A DNA stretch of 64,000 bases from Lottia gigantea (taxonomy: Eukaryota > Mollusca > Gastropoda > Lottiidae), in NCBI RefSeq assembly GCF_000327385.1, contig NW_008708401.1, positions 1,998,500-2,062,499 of the forward strand, given 5' to 3'. Below, one piece after another: positions 25,663 to 36,719 of the stretch. Below the pieces are notes generated by a model. It did not search any database, had not been told where the DNA came from, and saw nothing but the letters and a program-made list of their open reading frames with translations. How positions within the stretch are numbered: the first letter of the stretch is position 1; every line of letters begins with the position of its first letter. A program made the position numbers and the translations under genes.

Positions 25663-26802
25663 TCATTCGTATGCCCTTTTCTTAAAAGCGTGTAGCTCTC
25701 TATCGTCACTGTCTGTATAGGAGGTGCTTTTGGTATGGTTAGTGGTTTTAATGGTGTAGCAATTCTCTTTCCTGTGCCGACGACAAAACAAACTTACAAA
25801 TATACTGCGAAATTTTCGTCCCACAACACAATAGAGTATAAAATTTATGGAACAGTTGAGAATCATTAAGGTATCGGCGATTGCTACATAATTATTTAGA
25901 GCTGCGGAAATTTCGTTATATTTATCAACTCGTCTCACTAAGATCTGGGCAGTAGAATAGAAAAGACCACAAACGAAAAACAGAGTTGTTACAGTAAACA
26001 CCATTGCAGTCAGACGACCTTCGCGCTTTTTCGAACTCTTATTCTGCTGTGTAGCTAATTCCCGACTTTTTCGAACAGAAGCCAATACCTGTACATTTAA
26101 AATGGCTATCACCACAAACGGAAGTATAAATTCAAAAATCACTATAATCCACGCGTGATAAACGTCATTGTAAAACCAACTATTTCCCAATTCAGTTCGA
26201 ACCATAGCTAATTTGGTCGTGTTCGTTTCATTTTTCCATTGATAATCTGACGTATACGACAGACATCTTGGAAGATTGAAAAAGATGGCCCAAAGGAACA
26301 CAACACATATTGCTTTCCAAGCAACGGATTTGTTACACAACCTGGAAGCTCTGAGAGGATGAACTACTGCAATGAATCGCTCCAATGTTATCAGCAAGGT
26401 CATGACCGTTGTTCCAGTGAAGGCTATTTTGGATATAGGGAATGACACAATGTATATGGGTGCTATAAATGTTCTGTAACCAGGACTGATCAACAGCGCT
26501 TTACTTAACAACGTCCATTGTTCCAGAAACATTTCTGAAAATAGGTAAATGGAATCGAACACAGCCAAGAACATAAGTAACAATGGTGTTGATGATTTTT
26601 GTTTGTAATGAACTAATACCACTATTGACAAGATATTTCCTATAATTCCAAACAGTTCCAGAATGATTCCAAATATTCCATTGATGATGACTCTTGTAAT
26701 CCAGAATCCGACATAATGTTGGTTCGCAGACGTATCGGTAACGTTTTCGTACTCTTCTAAAGTAGTATTTAACAGTTGGTTGTAAGGATCTGTTAAGTTC
26801 AT
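25663..26802 (-). CDS. class A GPCR, FMRFamide-receptor-like
   Basis: A seven-helix rhodopsin-family receptor of 379 residues in one exon. The extracellular N-terminus has N-glycosylation sites (NLT, NTT, NVT). TM1 carries GN at 55-56, TM2 has D83 in LAVFDS, TM3 ends ERF (141-143, a DRY variant), TM4 has W171 and ends NLPR, TM5 has P228, and TM7 ends NFILY (320-324, an NPxxY variant) followed by a basic helix 8. TM6 lacks the usual CWxP motif and reads FVCGLF. The NLPR and NFILY patterns recall FMRFamide receptors and the related peptide-receptor expansions of lophotrochozoans; the ligand is unknown. I start at the ATG at 26802-26800, because a splice acceptor (tttttatttcag) lies 27 nt upstream. 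Reading further upstream would cross that intron. A non-coding 5' exon probably lies beyond 26830. Confidence 0.88.
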   Translation of the reverse strand: MNLTDPYNQLLNTTLEEYENVTDTSANQHYVGFWITRVIINGIFGIILELFGIIGNILSIVVLVHYKQKSSTPLLLMFLAVFDSIYLFSEMFLEQWTLLSKALLISPGYRTFIAPIYIVSFPISKIAFTGTTVMTLLITLERFIAVVHPLRASRLCNKSVAWKAICVVFLWAIFFNLPRCLSYTSDYQWKNETNTTKLAMVRTELGNSWFYNDVYHAWIIVIFEFILPFVVIAILNVQVLASVRKSRELATQQNKSSKKREGRLTAMVFTVTTLFFVCGLFYSTAQILVRRVDKYNEISAALNNYVAIADTLMILNCSINFILYCVVGRKFRSIFVSLFCRRHRKENCYTIKTTNHTKSTSYTDSDDRELHAFKKRAYE

Positions 26803-26829
26803 GGTTACATCCACACTAAAATAATATAC
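26803..26829 (-). other. 5' UTR segment and splice acceptor of the GPCR
   Basis: On the minus strand cgtttttatttcag ends at 26830, and 27 nt of leader, starting gtatattat, run to the ATG. The acceptor has a good pyrimidine tract. The matching donor and first exon were not found. Confidence 0.55.
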
Positions 26830-28221
26830 CTGAAATAAAAACGATTTACAATAGAGATACACAAAACATGTACTCTCATCTTTCTTTTTCAACTGAAACG
26901 AGCTCGAATTTATTGTTGCAAGCACAAGAACCGCTTGTCATTGGAAATTTTTATGTGGTCACATACCTTGTCGAGCAAGCTTTACTGCATCAAATTTATA
27001 ACGTACTTTTGATCAGCATTATAATAATATAGCGTGAAAATCTTTGTTCGCTATTCTCTGTCGAAGTCAAAATATACACACTGTCAATTATTGAACCAAC
27101 AAACAATCTATATATATCAATCATTAAAATGTTTGTCAAAATAAGAATCTAGATATTTAAAAATCGGTCAACATTTCCTTAAGATTATGACTTATAGAAA
27201 AATCTCACAATGAATTTATTCAGGATTGAAGACAGCTTTCCGATATTAGAAATGTTGATTTGAGGAATCGGGGTATCAATAAAATCAAGTCGTAAAAATC
27301 TGTTGATTAGTATAGTATATCATATTACTACTTTGAACAAAATGTATTCTGTATAGAGTTCAATACATCAGATATAAACCTCGCAAGTATTTATTGTCGG
27401 ATGGTAAATTGCTAGTTTAGTTCTCTCCTAATGTCATCATCATAACGAGTTATTTATAAATCAAAATGGAGATAATGACGTGGCTGGAATTGGCAAGGTT
27501 TTAGAATAAATTGGAGTCTGGAACAGTTATGGTTTAACTCGCCGGAAATTAACTGCTGACCGGTATTATTTAGGCTTTGTAAGATGGTCTCTGTTGTTAC
27601 ATCTTCACAATGTCAAGGTCTAATACTTGAACATCAATAGGCACTTTTCATGTATTATAGAAGTTTGCGATTCGATTGGATTGCGAATACATCCAATCAG
27701 AGTCCTCGAGAGAAAAGCTTTAACACTATGACTGCTTTCGTTTCGAATAAAGTAAATGGACTTCATTTATAGATAAATATATACAAGAAAAGTGCCTAAT
27801 AATGTCGTATAGGTATAAGATAGGTGCTCTTGTATAATGGAGATCTTGTTGAGTTTTAAATAATCACTACATTTTCCTTACAGCCTACAAGGCTACTGTG
27901 ATACTCTGCAGCTTCTATAAAACAAGCGTCAGTATCTGTCACTGTCAAATTATTATTATAAGACATAATATATGTTTCTTTGAATAATCACCTGTCTGTG
28001 TTACCCGTTTTTTAAATCATATTATATATAAACAAAAAACTAATTTACAGACAATAACGAGTATTAGGCCTATTTTAAAGGAGCGATACGCAAAATTTTC
28101 ATTATTAAAATCATACGTGAAAATATTTCTAGAATATGCTATTTATGTTCATTGAATACCAGCACTGGTTTAACTTATGGAAGTAAGGTTTATTTCTCAT
28201 GAAAATTGGTATTGAAAAATT

Positions 28222-28466
28222 CTTTGACATGACTTACACAATGATAATAGGTAATTTCAGAAATGTTTCTGATTTCGAGCAATTTGTATTAACCTATTCT
28301 AATGAATGTTGTAACATTACCGTACAATCGTAATTAACTATATAAAAGATGTCGATTTGACAGAAACAGAAGTAAATCGTATTTCTAGACCGAGATTACT
28401 TCTTAGTACTAAAAGACTTTTTTGACGTGACTTAACACAATGATAAAAGGTAATTTCAGAAATGTT
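28222..28466. repeat. pair of about 45-bp direct repeats
   Basis: The stretch at 28222-28267 recurs with a few differences at about 28420-28466. Shared blocks are GACTTA(A)CACAATGATAA and GGTAATTTCAGAAATGTT. The copies are in the same orientation, roughly 200 bp apart. Confidence 0.75.
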
Positions 28467-30145
28467 AATTGCTTTGTTCCATCTTTAATTACCGAGACTA
28501 ATGGTCTTATCACAGCATTTCTCTTGGTGACTTCAACAATGAGTATAACAAAATGAAGTATTTTCTAGTCTTTTTCTGAAACCTCAATCAGCATTTAGTT
28601 ACACAGGAGAAAACTAGGACAATTACCATGAAAGAAACGCAATACGTAATATAAACGTTATTAAACTAGGAATTTAGACCCTGAAGATACCCTTTGAAAG
28701 AATGACATTCCATGTACCCGTTACGTTTTTCAATAGTTCAAATTGGTTAGATCATCTGAAGCTGAAGGCCATGTGGTTGGTTAAACAAGCACGTAGTCAT
28801 CTATGGTCGCTTGTTGATCTCTGAACTGGGTGGCTGCAGTACATTAACCGGAAATGAAATGCCCTACTAATATTAAATGTTATTATGATAGAATGTGACC
28901 AAAAAAATGTCAATGACAATATACTCATTAAATAATACATGTAATAATGTATGCTACAATCCGAAACACCTACCAAAATTCATAATTTATCACTTATAAT
29001 ATAGTTAATTTACTTTGCCTTAAAACTAATAATAATCGATATACATGTATTATACATGGAATTACTGATTTTGTAGGAGTCGCGGAGACTCACTAATTTG
29101 AACGCTTGAACCCTGGGTAGCTATATATCACAGCAGCATAGTAGACTAACGTGTGCTATTTAGTATGGTTGAAACGTTACGTAAGTTACATAAAATAATT
29201 AAGCATCGATTTACAATGCTATTACATTGTGGTTTATTGCCAACCGGTAATAAATACAAAATATTTTTTTTACAAGGATAACAACTTATGTTCACAAGAA
29301 ACCTTCCTGTCCGCTTTACCTTGACTACATCTCTTGACATTGATCTTTCCCGGAGTATCTATTCAAGGTCACCAGACCTTGTTTTATCAAAACATGATAC
29401 CAATTCTTAAACGTGCAAGTCCATTAAGTCGGCGACAGATGTCGCGGTTGCTTGGCATTCGCAATCATGTCTATTTACTTAGCAATTTTGATTATCTAAA
29501 ACTGAAATATGACCATACAAATTTGTTTAGTATTACCCCTGCTGTAAAGAGTGTCTAATGAAACCATTTTCATTCCTATTTGACCAGAGTGGTTTCTGTA
29601 ATTCAAGGAACGTAATAGATTGACCAGATGATGACGTCCTATCTCTTAAACCAATTGGCTTGGATGTTATCATGACGGCATAATCTGGTAAAACATTCCT
29701 GGAATAATTGGACACATGGAAAACAATTTGAGAATGTGAATACCGCAAAAACAATCTGTGTCACTATTAGACATACAGACGTTAGAAAATCTGATTATCA
29801 CATTGTCTTTGAGTTTATGGAAATTTATTAATAGTGAGACATGAAGAATGAGAATAATGTATTATCGGTAGTTATGAAGAGTTCAATATAGACTGGATAG
29901 AGCGAATTTGACATCTAGAGTGATGTATCTGCCTTTCGTGTAGTGATAAGGAAAATTTTCATATCGATTTTAGTATCAGTTTTTATTTCTTTTACCATTA
30001 ACATCTGCACCAACAATAACATTGTTTCAATCAATCGTATGACTCCGGTTGGTCTCCTGTAAATCTTATGGGCTTCCAATTTAATTATGGTTCCATGCAC
30101 TCCCATGCTGTGGATCTGTCCGGTGCGAATAAATGAATACATGTT

Positions 30146-30260
30146 TATCCTTTAACTCTATTACTATGGTTTATGTATATGATTGTAGTTGTCTTACCGT
30201 AAAAACAAAATAATGAAAGAAATGTTATTTTAACCAATGTATCAACATCGTATACTAGTT
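30146..30260. repeat. diverged direct duplicate, copy 1
   Basis: Copy 1 of a segment of about 115 bp that recurs about 650 bp downstream. Shared blocks include CCTTTAACTCTATTACTAT and GTATCAACATCGTATA. On the minus strand the second block would read YDVDTLV in both copies, which hints at a duplicated exon but does not show it. Confidence 0.7.
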
Positions 30261-30794
30261 CTTGTTAACCTCCCACAACTATATTACTGACATGTTTTAG
30301 ATAGCTACAATCACAAAAACAGCGTAAAGACATTCGGGAGGTCAAACGGATTTAGGTATTAACCTGAATAATGCACATGTATGTTTTCCCTTTGACCAGC
30401 TGTTTATTTAAGCATCATACAGATGATGTTTCTTCAGAAATCAAAGGGATATGGTACTTGTAATATTTTTTGAATATTATCTAGCAACATTCTTTTATAA
30501 TTTCTGTGTTATCTGGGTCGAGATATATCCCCTTTCAGTGATGCAGATCTGAAAGGCTGACATCGACAAAGTTTTGTGATCCAAATGGTACAATTTACAG
30601 GCTGTGACAAACAGTCCCAATTTAATTTCTCAAGATGAGATTTGACGTACGTATGTGACGACAGAACAGATGAGCTCATATCGACAAATTTACCGGAAGT
30701 TCATAACTGGCCGTTCCTCTGGCTGTGTTGTGAGAGATTTTGCCCTGGATCTGAAGGTTTACTATCTGGATAGGTGTATACTGTATTTATAAGG

Positions 30795-30912
30795 TTATAT
30801 ACCTTTAACACTATTACTATCGTATATTTACATATCATTCATCTTCTCTGACCGAAAAAACAAGACATTTAAATGTTGTTTCCAACCAAAGTATCAACAT
30901 CGTATATTATGC
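30795..30912. repeat. diverged direct duplicate, copy 2
   Basis: Copy 2 of the segment at 30146-30260, in the same orientation, with CCTTTAACACTATTACTAT and GTATCAACATCGTATA. On the minus strand the YDVDTLV stretch lies at the end of an 80-codon open frame (30869-31111) of unknown nature. Confidence 0.7.
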
Positions 30913-32477
30913 TCAAAAACATCTGGTATGGGATAGCTAGAGCCAGAATTTCAATTATTTTCGAGAAGAACATAAACCTAATTAACAACTTCCTACCTAC
31001 CACTGCAGCCGTATTTTGTTTATTTGTCACTCTTGTAAACCAAAACACTACTGATGTTGAACTTTCAACGAACGTTTTCCAGAAAAAAAGATTTCCGAAA
31101 ATTATATCCATTTGATTTGTTCTATGCTACCACGAATGATGTCATCCGCGAAACCGTGCAGTGCAACTTTAATAGTCCTCAGTGATGTTAGATTGGTAGT
31201 CACCAGCAATTCCAGAAAGTTTCATAGAAATTTGGTGCGGTCAAACTGTTGTCATCCGCCATTAACTTCTATCATACGCTCTAAAACAATCTCAATATAA
31301 GTTTCGGACTGAGATTTTGACTGCAGGAATCAGAGAAATGGTAGTTCTATAAATAACAAGTGATTACTTTGATTTGAATTCCAGTCTTAATGAACGTTTG
31401 ATGTGGTTCAGATACATCTCGGTATCGTCTAGCTAAATAGACTAATAAAAACCTGATATAACTATATACATTCAGCTGTTATACTTGGCTTATAGAGCAT
31501 TTTTGATATTTACCTACTGTTTTCAAATATCTCATCAAGTGCTATAAAGGCGTATTTCAGTTTTAAAATCCGCCAGAACAGTTGGTTTGAAAATGGAATT
31601 AGGTTTCAATATTAAGACTAAAAAGTATTAACAATAGGTCATGAATCAGGAACAACTATACGAAAATCTCGATATAACATAATAATATAATTATATAATT
31701 GAAAAGAAAATGGCACAGGCCCGCAGCCAGACGTAATTGTTCGGAGGGGCAAGTTATTTATCTGAAGGGGCAATGGTGGATAGTGCTTAGTTGCAGGTTG
31801 TCAATCTAAAATCTTGTTCTCCACATACCCTCTTAACATGATAGCTTTCTCCTGGTGCTCTACCCACCAGAACAACAAATTAAAAGCTTCAACGGATTAC
31901 AGTTCTAACGATCAATTCATCGATACAAATTCTGGCACCCTTGGAAGAATCAAACAGGTTACAGTTCTAAGAGTCAAAACGTCGATTGAAAAAATTGCTT
32001 CATGTCTCTTTTGGCACCGAAAGGAATCTGATAGATTTTGGACAGCTAGCAGATGTAGGCATCTAGGAAAAGGTGATCAATCGCTGGATTTATCTGGCGA
32101 CTGAAACATCGCAGGTGGCTTCAGTTTCTCATGTTATATTGTCAAGCAAATATTGGAATCTTGTATTTGGCAATCCGTGAAACATCCAGGTGTAATTTTG
32201 TGCTATGAAAGTGTTGCTATGGATCCGTTGCTGGATTCTTTGGATCGCCAATCCACCTAACCCATACTTTTGTATACGTCTCAGTAGAAACACAGAACCT
32301 TAGCAATAATGTACTTTGCTTTTACAAGTTATATAATATATTAAAGTTTTTATAAGTCTCAGACATTTCACAGAATCTTTCCTGCTGTGCTACAAACATT
32401 CAAATGAATGTATTTTTTATCAAAGAAACTATTCTTATAATGGCGTAACGAAAAATGTGATCGAGTATATAGTGTGA

Positions 32478-32846
32478 ATGACAAATCACTTAGCATTTCT
32501 TTTATGGATGTTTTTGGATGTTGTTCTTTATACATATACAAATCAACAATATATTGTGAACTTTTCCAAAAATCACAAATTCAGTTGCAAGATGGTACCA
32601 GATATTCTTGGAGGACCAATATGCCAAGCCACGATAACATATGATCTCAAGAACTTGATGTATAATACAAGAACAACTTACCCAAAAGCGCTTCCTGATT
32701 TAGTACTCTTTGACAATGACACTGATGTAAAAGAAAACTTCACAATGAGTAAATCACAACATTGTACTCCGTTTAATACACCACTACACTTATTGTTCAA
32801 TCAATATATATTTGATACCACCTTTTACCGTGAAATATTAATATGA
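32478..32846 (+). CDS. hypothetical small secreted protein ORF
   Basis: A 122-residue open frame begins MTNHLAFLLWMFLDVVLYTY, which looks like a signal peptide. The following segment has three Cys residues (SCKM, PICQA, QHCTP), several N-glycosylation sites (NFS, NDT, NFT) and ordinary composition. I recognise no family. There is no recognised gene nearby that would give it context. It may be a real small gene, a single exon of a larger one, or chance; the length is only modest for this AT-rich sequence. Confidence 0.35.
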   Translation: MTNHLAFLLWMFLDVVLYTYTNQQYIVNFSKNHKFSCKMVPDILGGPICQATITYDLKNLMYNTRTTYPKALPDLVLFDNDTDVKENFTMSKSQHCTPFNTPLHLLFNQYIFDTTFYREILI

Positions 32847-35800
32847 AATTGTAGCGATGATTTGTTATGTTATCTTGTATGTCAGTTAAAGAGGCAAGAC
32901 CGTAATTAGCCCGAAACACCAACCACGGTTAGTAAACGCTCTAATACCTCGCGCTAAAATAAGTCTCACTATATATGTAAATGTTCCCTACAACAGCAAA
33001 TAAAATATACAGAATGTATGTATTCATTTATCAGAAATCAAATCCGACATTCAGTGTTATCCAACAAATCGACCAAAAGGTACTGTTGATGTCTCTAGGC
33101 GTGTAAAGTGTGTGCCAAGCTATTATTTAATCATCTATCTCTGAAATAGAGATGAGTCCCTTAGCATACTCACGTTTATTCCCAATTGAGCAAATAAAGA
33201 CGAGTAACATCATGCGGTGTACACTCGGATAAACTAATAGGTCTTGTTTTTGTTAAATGTCAAACTATCGAAGAACCTGTCACATCATTTTTGTCGTTTT
33301 GGCCATGCCAAAAATTGCCCAAGAAGCTGAATCAAACTATATTCTTTTAGTGAAGTTAGTTTCAGACTATATAGGTTGTAATAACAATATTAATTATGTA
33401 TTCCATCTCTATTCTAATTGATAGTATACCTTTTTATTCAATCTAACTTGTAATGCAAAATTTTCATTTAACGACTAATTGAGATTGGAGGGACTGACAT
33501 GGAAAAGCCGTTTGGCTGTGACAATAAACCATGGGCCGGTGTTATTGTTGTTGTTTAAAGGATACTGTAAACAGAGGATTTAATTTTACTAGGACAGATC
33601 CCTTAAGCTTTTATTACATACGGACCAAATAACGGAATGATAAGGAATTCTGCATAATCCTTTTTAACATGTTCGTTAAGACATAGAAGGCCTTCACTTT
33701 GCGTATTCAGCACGACGCCTCTTTCATTTCATTTCAATTAATAAGCTTTAGGACATAATCAGATTCTTCCAATGAAGTAACAAACAGTTTATCTGCGTAG
33801 ATCAAGTGTACCAGCAGGTTCCAAATAATAGGTCTACCTTACTTTATTTTCTAATAAACCAACAAGCAGCCTGCAGTTAATCTCTCATTAACTAATTATT
33901 TTTACCCGCCATTAACATTTTTAACATATTCTGATAGCGTACAGACTATGACGACATTACATTAAGTTGGCTCGGGTTTATAAACCTTTTGAAACAAGTG
34001 CAAGGTCGGGTGAGCATGGAGATGTCGCAAGTGGTGGTGCCATTGTGAGTCGAGGGGTGAGAGAATACTTTGTACTCCTATTGTACTCCCTTTACCTACT
34101 TCTGCGATCCACAACCAAGTCCATACCTTGCGCTATGGTATTACAAAACGGTCGTAGCATCTTTACACGGTTTCGTATGGTTAAATCTGGCTGGATAAAA
34201 AATCTTCTATGACTACATAGTCCCCCGTTATTGTCAATGCTGATTAATTGTTTCTGGTGTTTTCAATTTCAATGTGTTGAAATATAATACTATGTTAATA
34301 AAAAATTCTTAAAGTTGAAATAAGTGTTACTTTATGAAATAATCTTAATGTATTGTACTAAATAATCTACTTGTAAAAACTAATCAATCTTAGCACACCT
34401 GTAGCCTAGGGTTGAACTAGGTTAAAAATAACGTACGAATTGTCAGTTTATTGTTATTAAAGACCATTAGCTTGACTTAAGTGGACTTAGATTAGCAAGG
34501 CCACTTCAATACGATAAGATAAGATAAAAACTATACTGTACATGATACACCATGGTCCTATAGAGCCAGAACACTCTGGTGTTAGATTTGCCAACATTTT
34601 CAAAAAAAAGGCCACATTCTCTGAAGGTCTGAAGGGAGGTTATTTTTAACAACCCTTTTAACAATGTATGGCTTAAATTTAAAGAGTTTTGGTTTTTGTC
34701 GTTGTGGAATTTAAAAGATTGAACATTGAGTACTAAAAAGGCATCAGATCAGTGTGATCATATGTTACTGAACGATGATAATGATCTTAATTGCTAGCTA
34801 CAATTACCACACAGAAGAGTTATCAAAGAAGCTTGTTGATCCCCCAGGTTTCAATAAATCAATTAGCATAGTTTTTACCTCCTACGTTTCTGCTCCAGAG
34901 TGGTCTAAAGAAGATGGGCAATGCAAAGCACGGTGCACTGAGGGAATTTTTTATTTTTTTTTTATCCAATTGCCAAGGGACTCTTAGTCTGGACAGCCTA
35001 TAGAAAGCCGGGTGGCATTTCTACATGAGGCCCCTTAGTCAGTCTTTTAGAAACAATTGCCGAGAAGGGTAAAGCATCATTAGTAGCCTACAATAAAAAG
35101 TTAGCGACATCTTTTATTGTGTAGATTTATAACAGTGTTAATGGTTAACTAATAGTTTTTTATAGTTTTAATAAGCATCATTATAATCTACTATGATAAC
35201 AACTAACGGATACTTAATGTCAAAAGATCCGTTCATTAACCGTTTACCATTATCATTGCTACCATAATATTGTCGTTTAACGGTTGGTTGTATGTGTCCA
35301 ACCGAGAAAACGACGGTGAAGCGTTCATATTTATTTAGGATGTTGCAAACAGCTAACTGGCCTTAACCAAAAATATTCATTATTATCTATGGTCGTTGCT
35401 AGAGAATGTCATGCTTTATCCATGTGCGTATGATTGCCCGATTTTACTGGTGATGAGAATAAAACGCTGACATTACAATGATTAAATAAAGACAGCTGAA
35501 ATGACAATTTGTATCAAATAATGCTGAAATGACAACAAAAAAAACAAAAAAAAAAACTGAACAACGACAGCTTTGACAACACGATTTTTATATATAGAAT
35601 AAAACACCGCTGGTGTGTATTCAATGGAAGAGGCGTTTTCCGGCTAAGGGGTGCAACTCATGAAACAAACCTATTCAATTCAGCCGGCGACCAGTGAGGT
35701 AGACTTTCTATTTGCCTTAATAAAGAAACATAGGAATATTGGACCACTGTCTTATCAGGGAGTGGGTTCAACGGCAATGATATCTCTCAATATTAAGTTA

Positions 35801-36408
35801 CGAAAGTGGCCAACTTAGACATCAAAACAGGAAGAAGCCTTATCTTCTTCTCTCAATTCTGGCACTATTATCCAAGAACATATTAGCAGTTATATCTTCA
35901 TTCTCAGCCATTTTCGGCATTTCTAGGCAACTGTGTAATAGTTTAAGAAGCAGATGGTATTAACGATGTCCTGTAGTGCTGATAACATCAGAAATAAAAT
36001 CATATCTGACATATTTATTCTTCTATAATGATCTAATAATAAGTCAGTTAACTATGGTGCTTCAAAATCAGTTTAACTAAATGGGACCACTGAAAAAATA
36101 AAATGATGTGAAAAGTCTTCTTGAACTCCTGTATGAGCTGTTATTAATGGTTACAATATTTATTTGTACATTTAAAAGTACAATTTACTGAAACACACGC
36201 AAAATGCAAACCTGGAAAAATTGTATGTTACCTCCACTTCTTTTCCAACAAATATAGTCTATACATAAGATATGATTTTTATACGTTTTTAACCTAAAAT
36301 ATATTATGTAGAATTTGAGAGCCTTGCAAGCTTGGAAGCATATGACACTATTGAATCTCAGTCTTGACAATTGATTTTTCTATTGGGTAAGAAATTCAAA
36401 TTACGAAA
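32847..36408. other. intergenic stretch, nothing recognised
   Basis: Mixed AT-rich sequence with short frames on both strands and no family motifs. An A-rich run lies at about 35537-35560. I see no RNA gene or intact repeat. Confidence 0.5.
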
Positions 36409-36465
36409 TACAGTGGAGTCGCGTTTATCCGGTTGCCGATAATCCGGAAACCCCGATATCCACAC
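36409..36465 (+). mobile_element. lone pogo/Tigger-like terminal repeat
   Basis: After a TA at 36409-36410 the sequence reads CAGTGGAGTCGCGTTTATCC, then GGTTGCCGATAATCCGG. CAGTGG-A followed by repeats of TATCCGG is the style of pogo/Tigger terminal inverted repeats, and TA is the target site of the Tc1/mariner superfamily. I found no matching inverted end (CCACTG before TA) within several kb, so this is one end of a fragment. There is no transposase frame beside it. Confidence 0.45.
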
Positions 36466-36719
36466 GCTTTTTTTTTTAACTGGGAACGGAATATTTACTA
36501 CGTAAAATTACCCGTAATCCTTTAAAAGTATAAAATGAGATACTTAATAAATAAAATGGTTTGTCTGTCAGATTAATGAAGGGCCTCTCAAAAATTAAAA
36601 GGATAACAACACCACTACATTTATTTTTCAGATATCCAATACGTGCACAGCTTGATCGACTGTCCAATCCTATCTGAACGACCATATTGGCACTTCACAA
36701 GTAGATAAACAAATATAAG

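Larger units (their letters stand above)
26830..32477. other. gene-poor region with decayed duplications
   Basis: No supported coding region. It should contain the GPCR 5' exon and promoter, which I could not place. It holds two pairs of diverged duplicates (28222/28420 and 30146/30795) and the octamer TAGGCCTA at 28075-28082. Open frames of 60-80 codons occur on both strands without family features. Around 31719-31780 a GC-richer stretch (GGCCCGCAGCCAGACG, then CGGAGGGGCAA) looks like the worn end of a mobile element, family not determined. Confidence 0.45.

Noticed and set aside
31112-31300. Plus- and minus-strand frames around 30870-31300
   Set aside because: Complementary frames of equal length with no domain; only the local duplication is worth noting.
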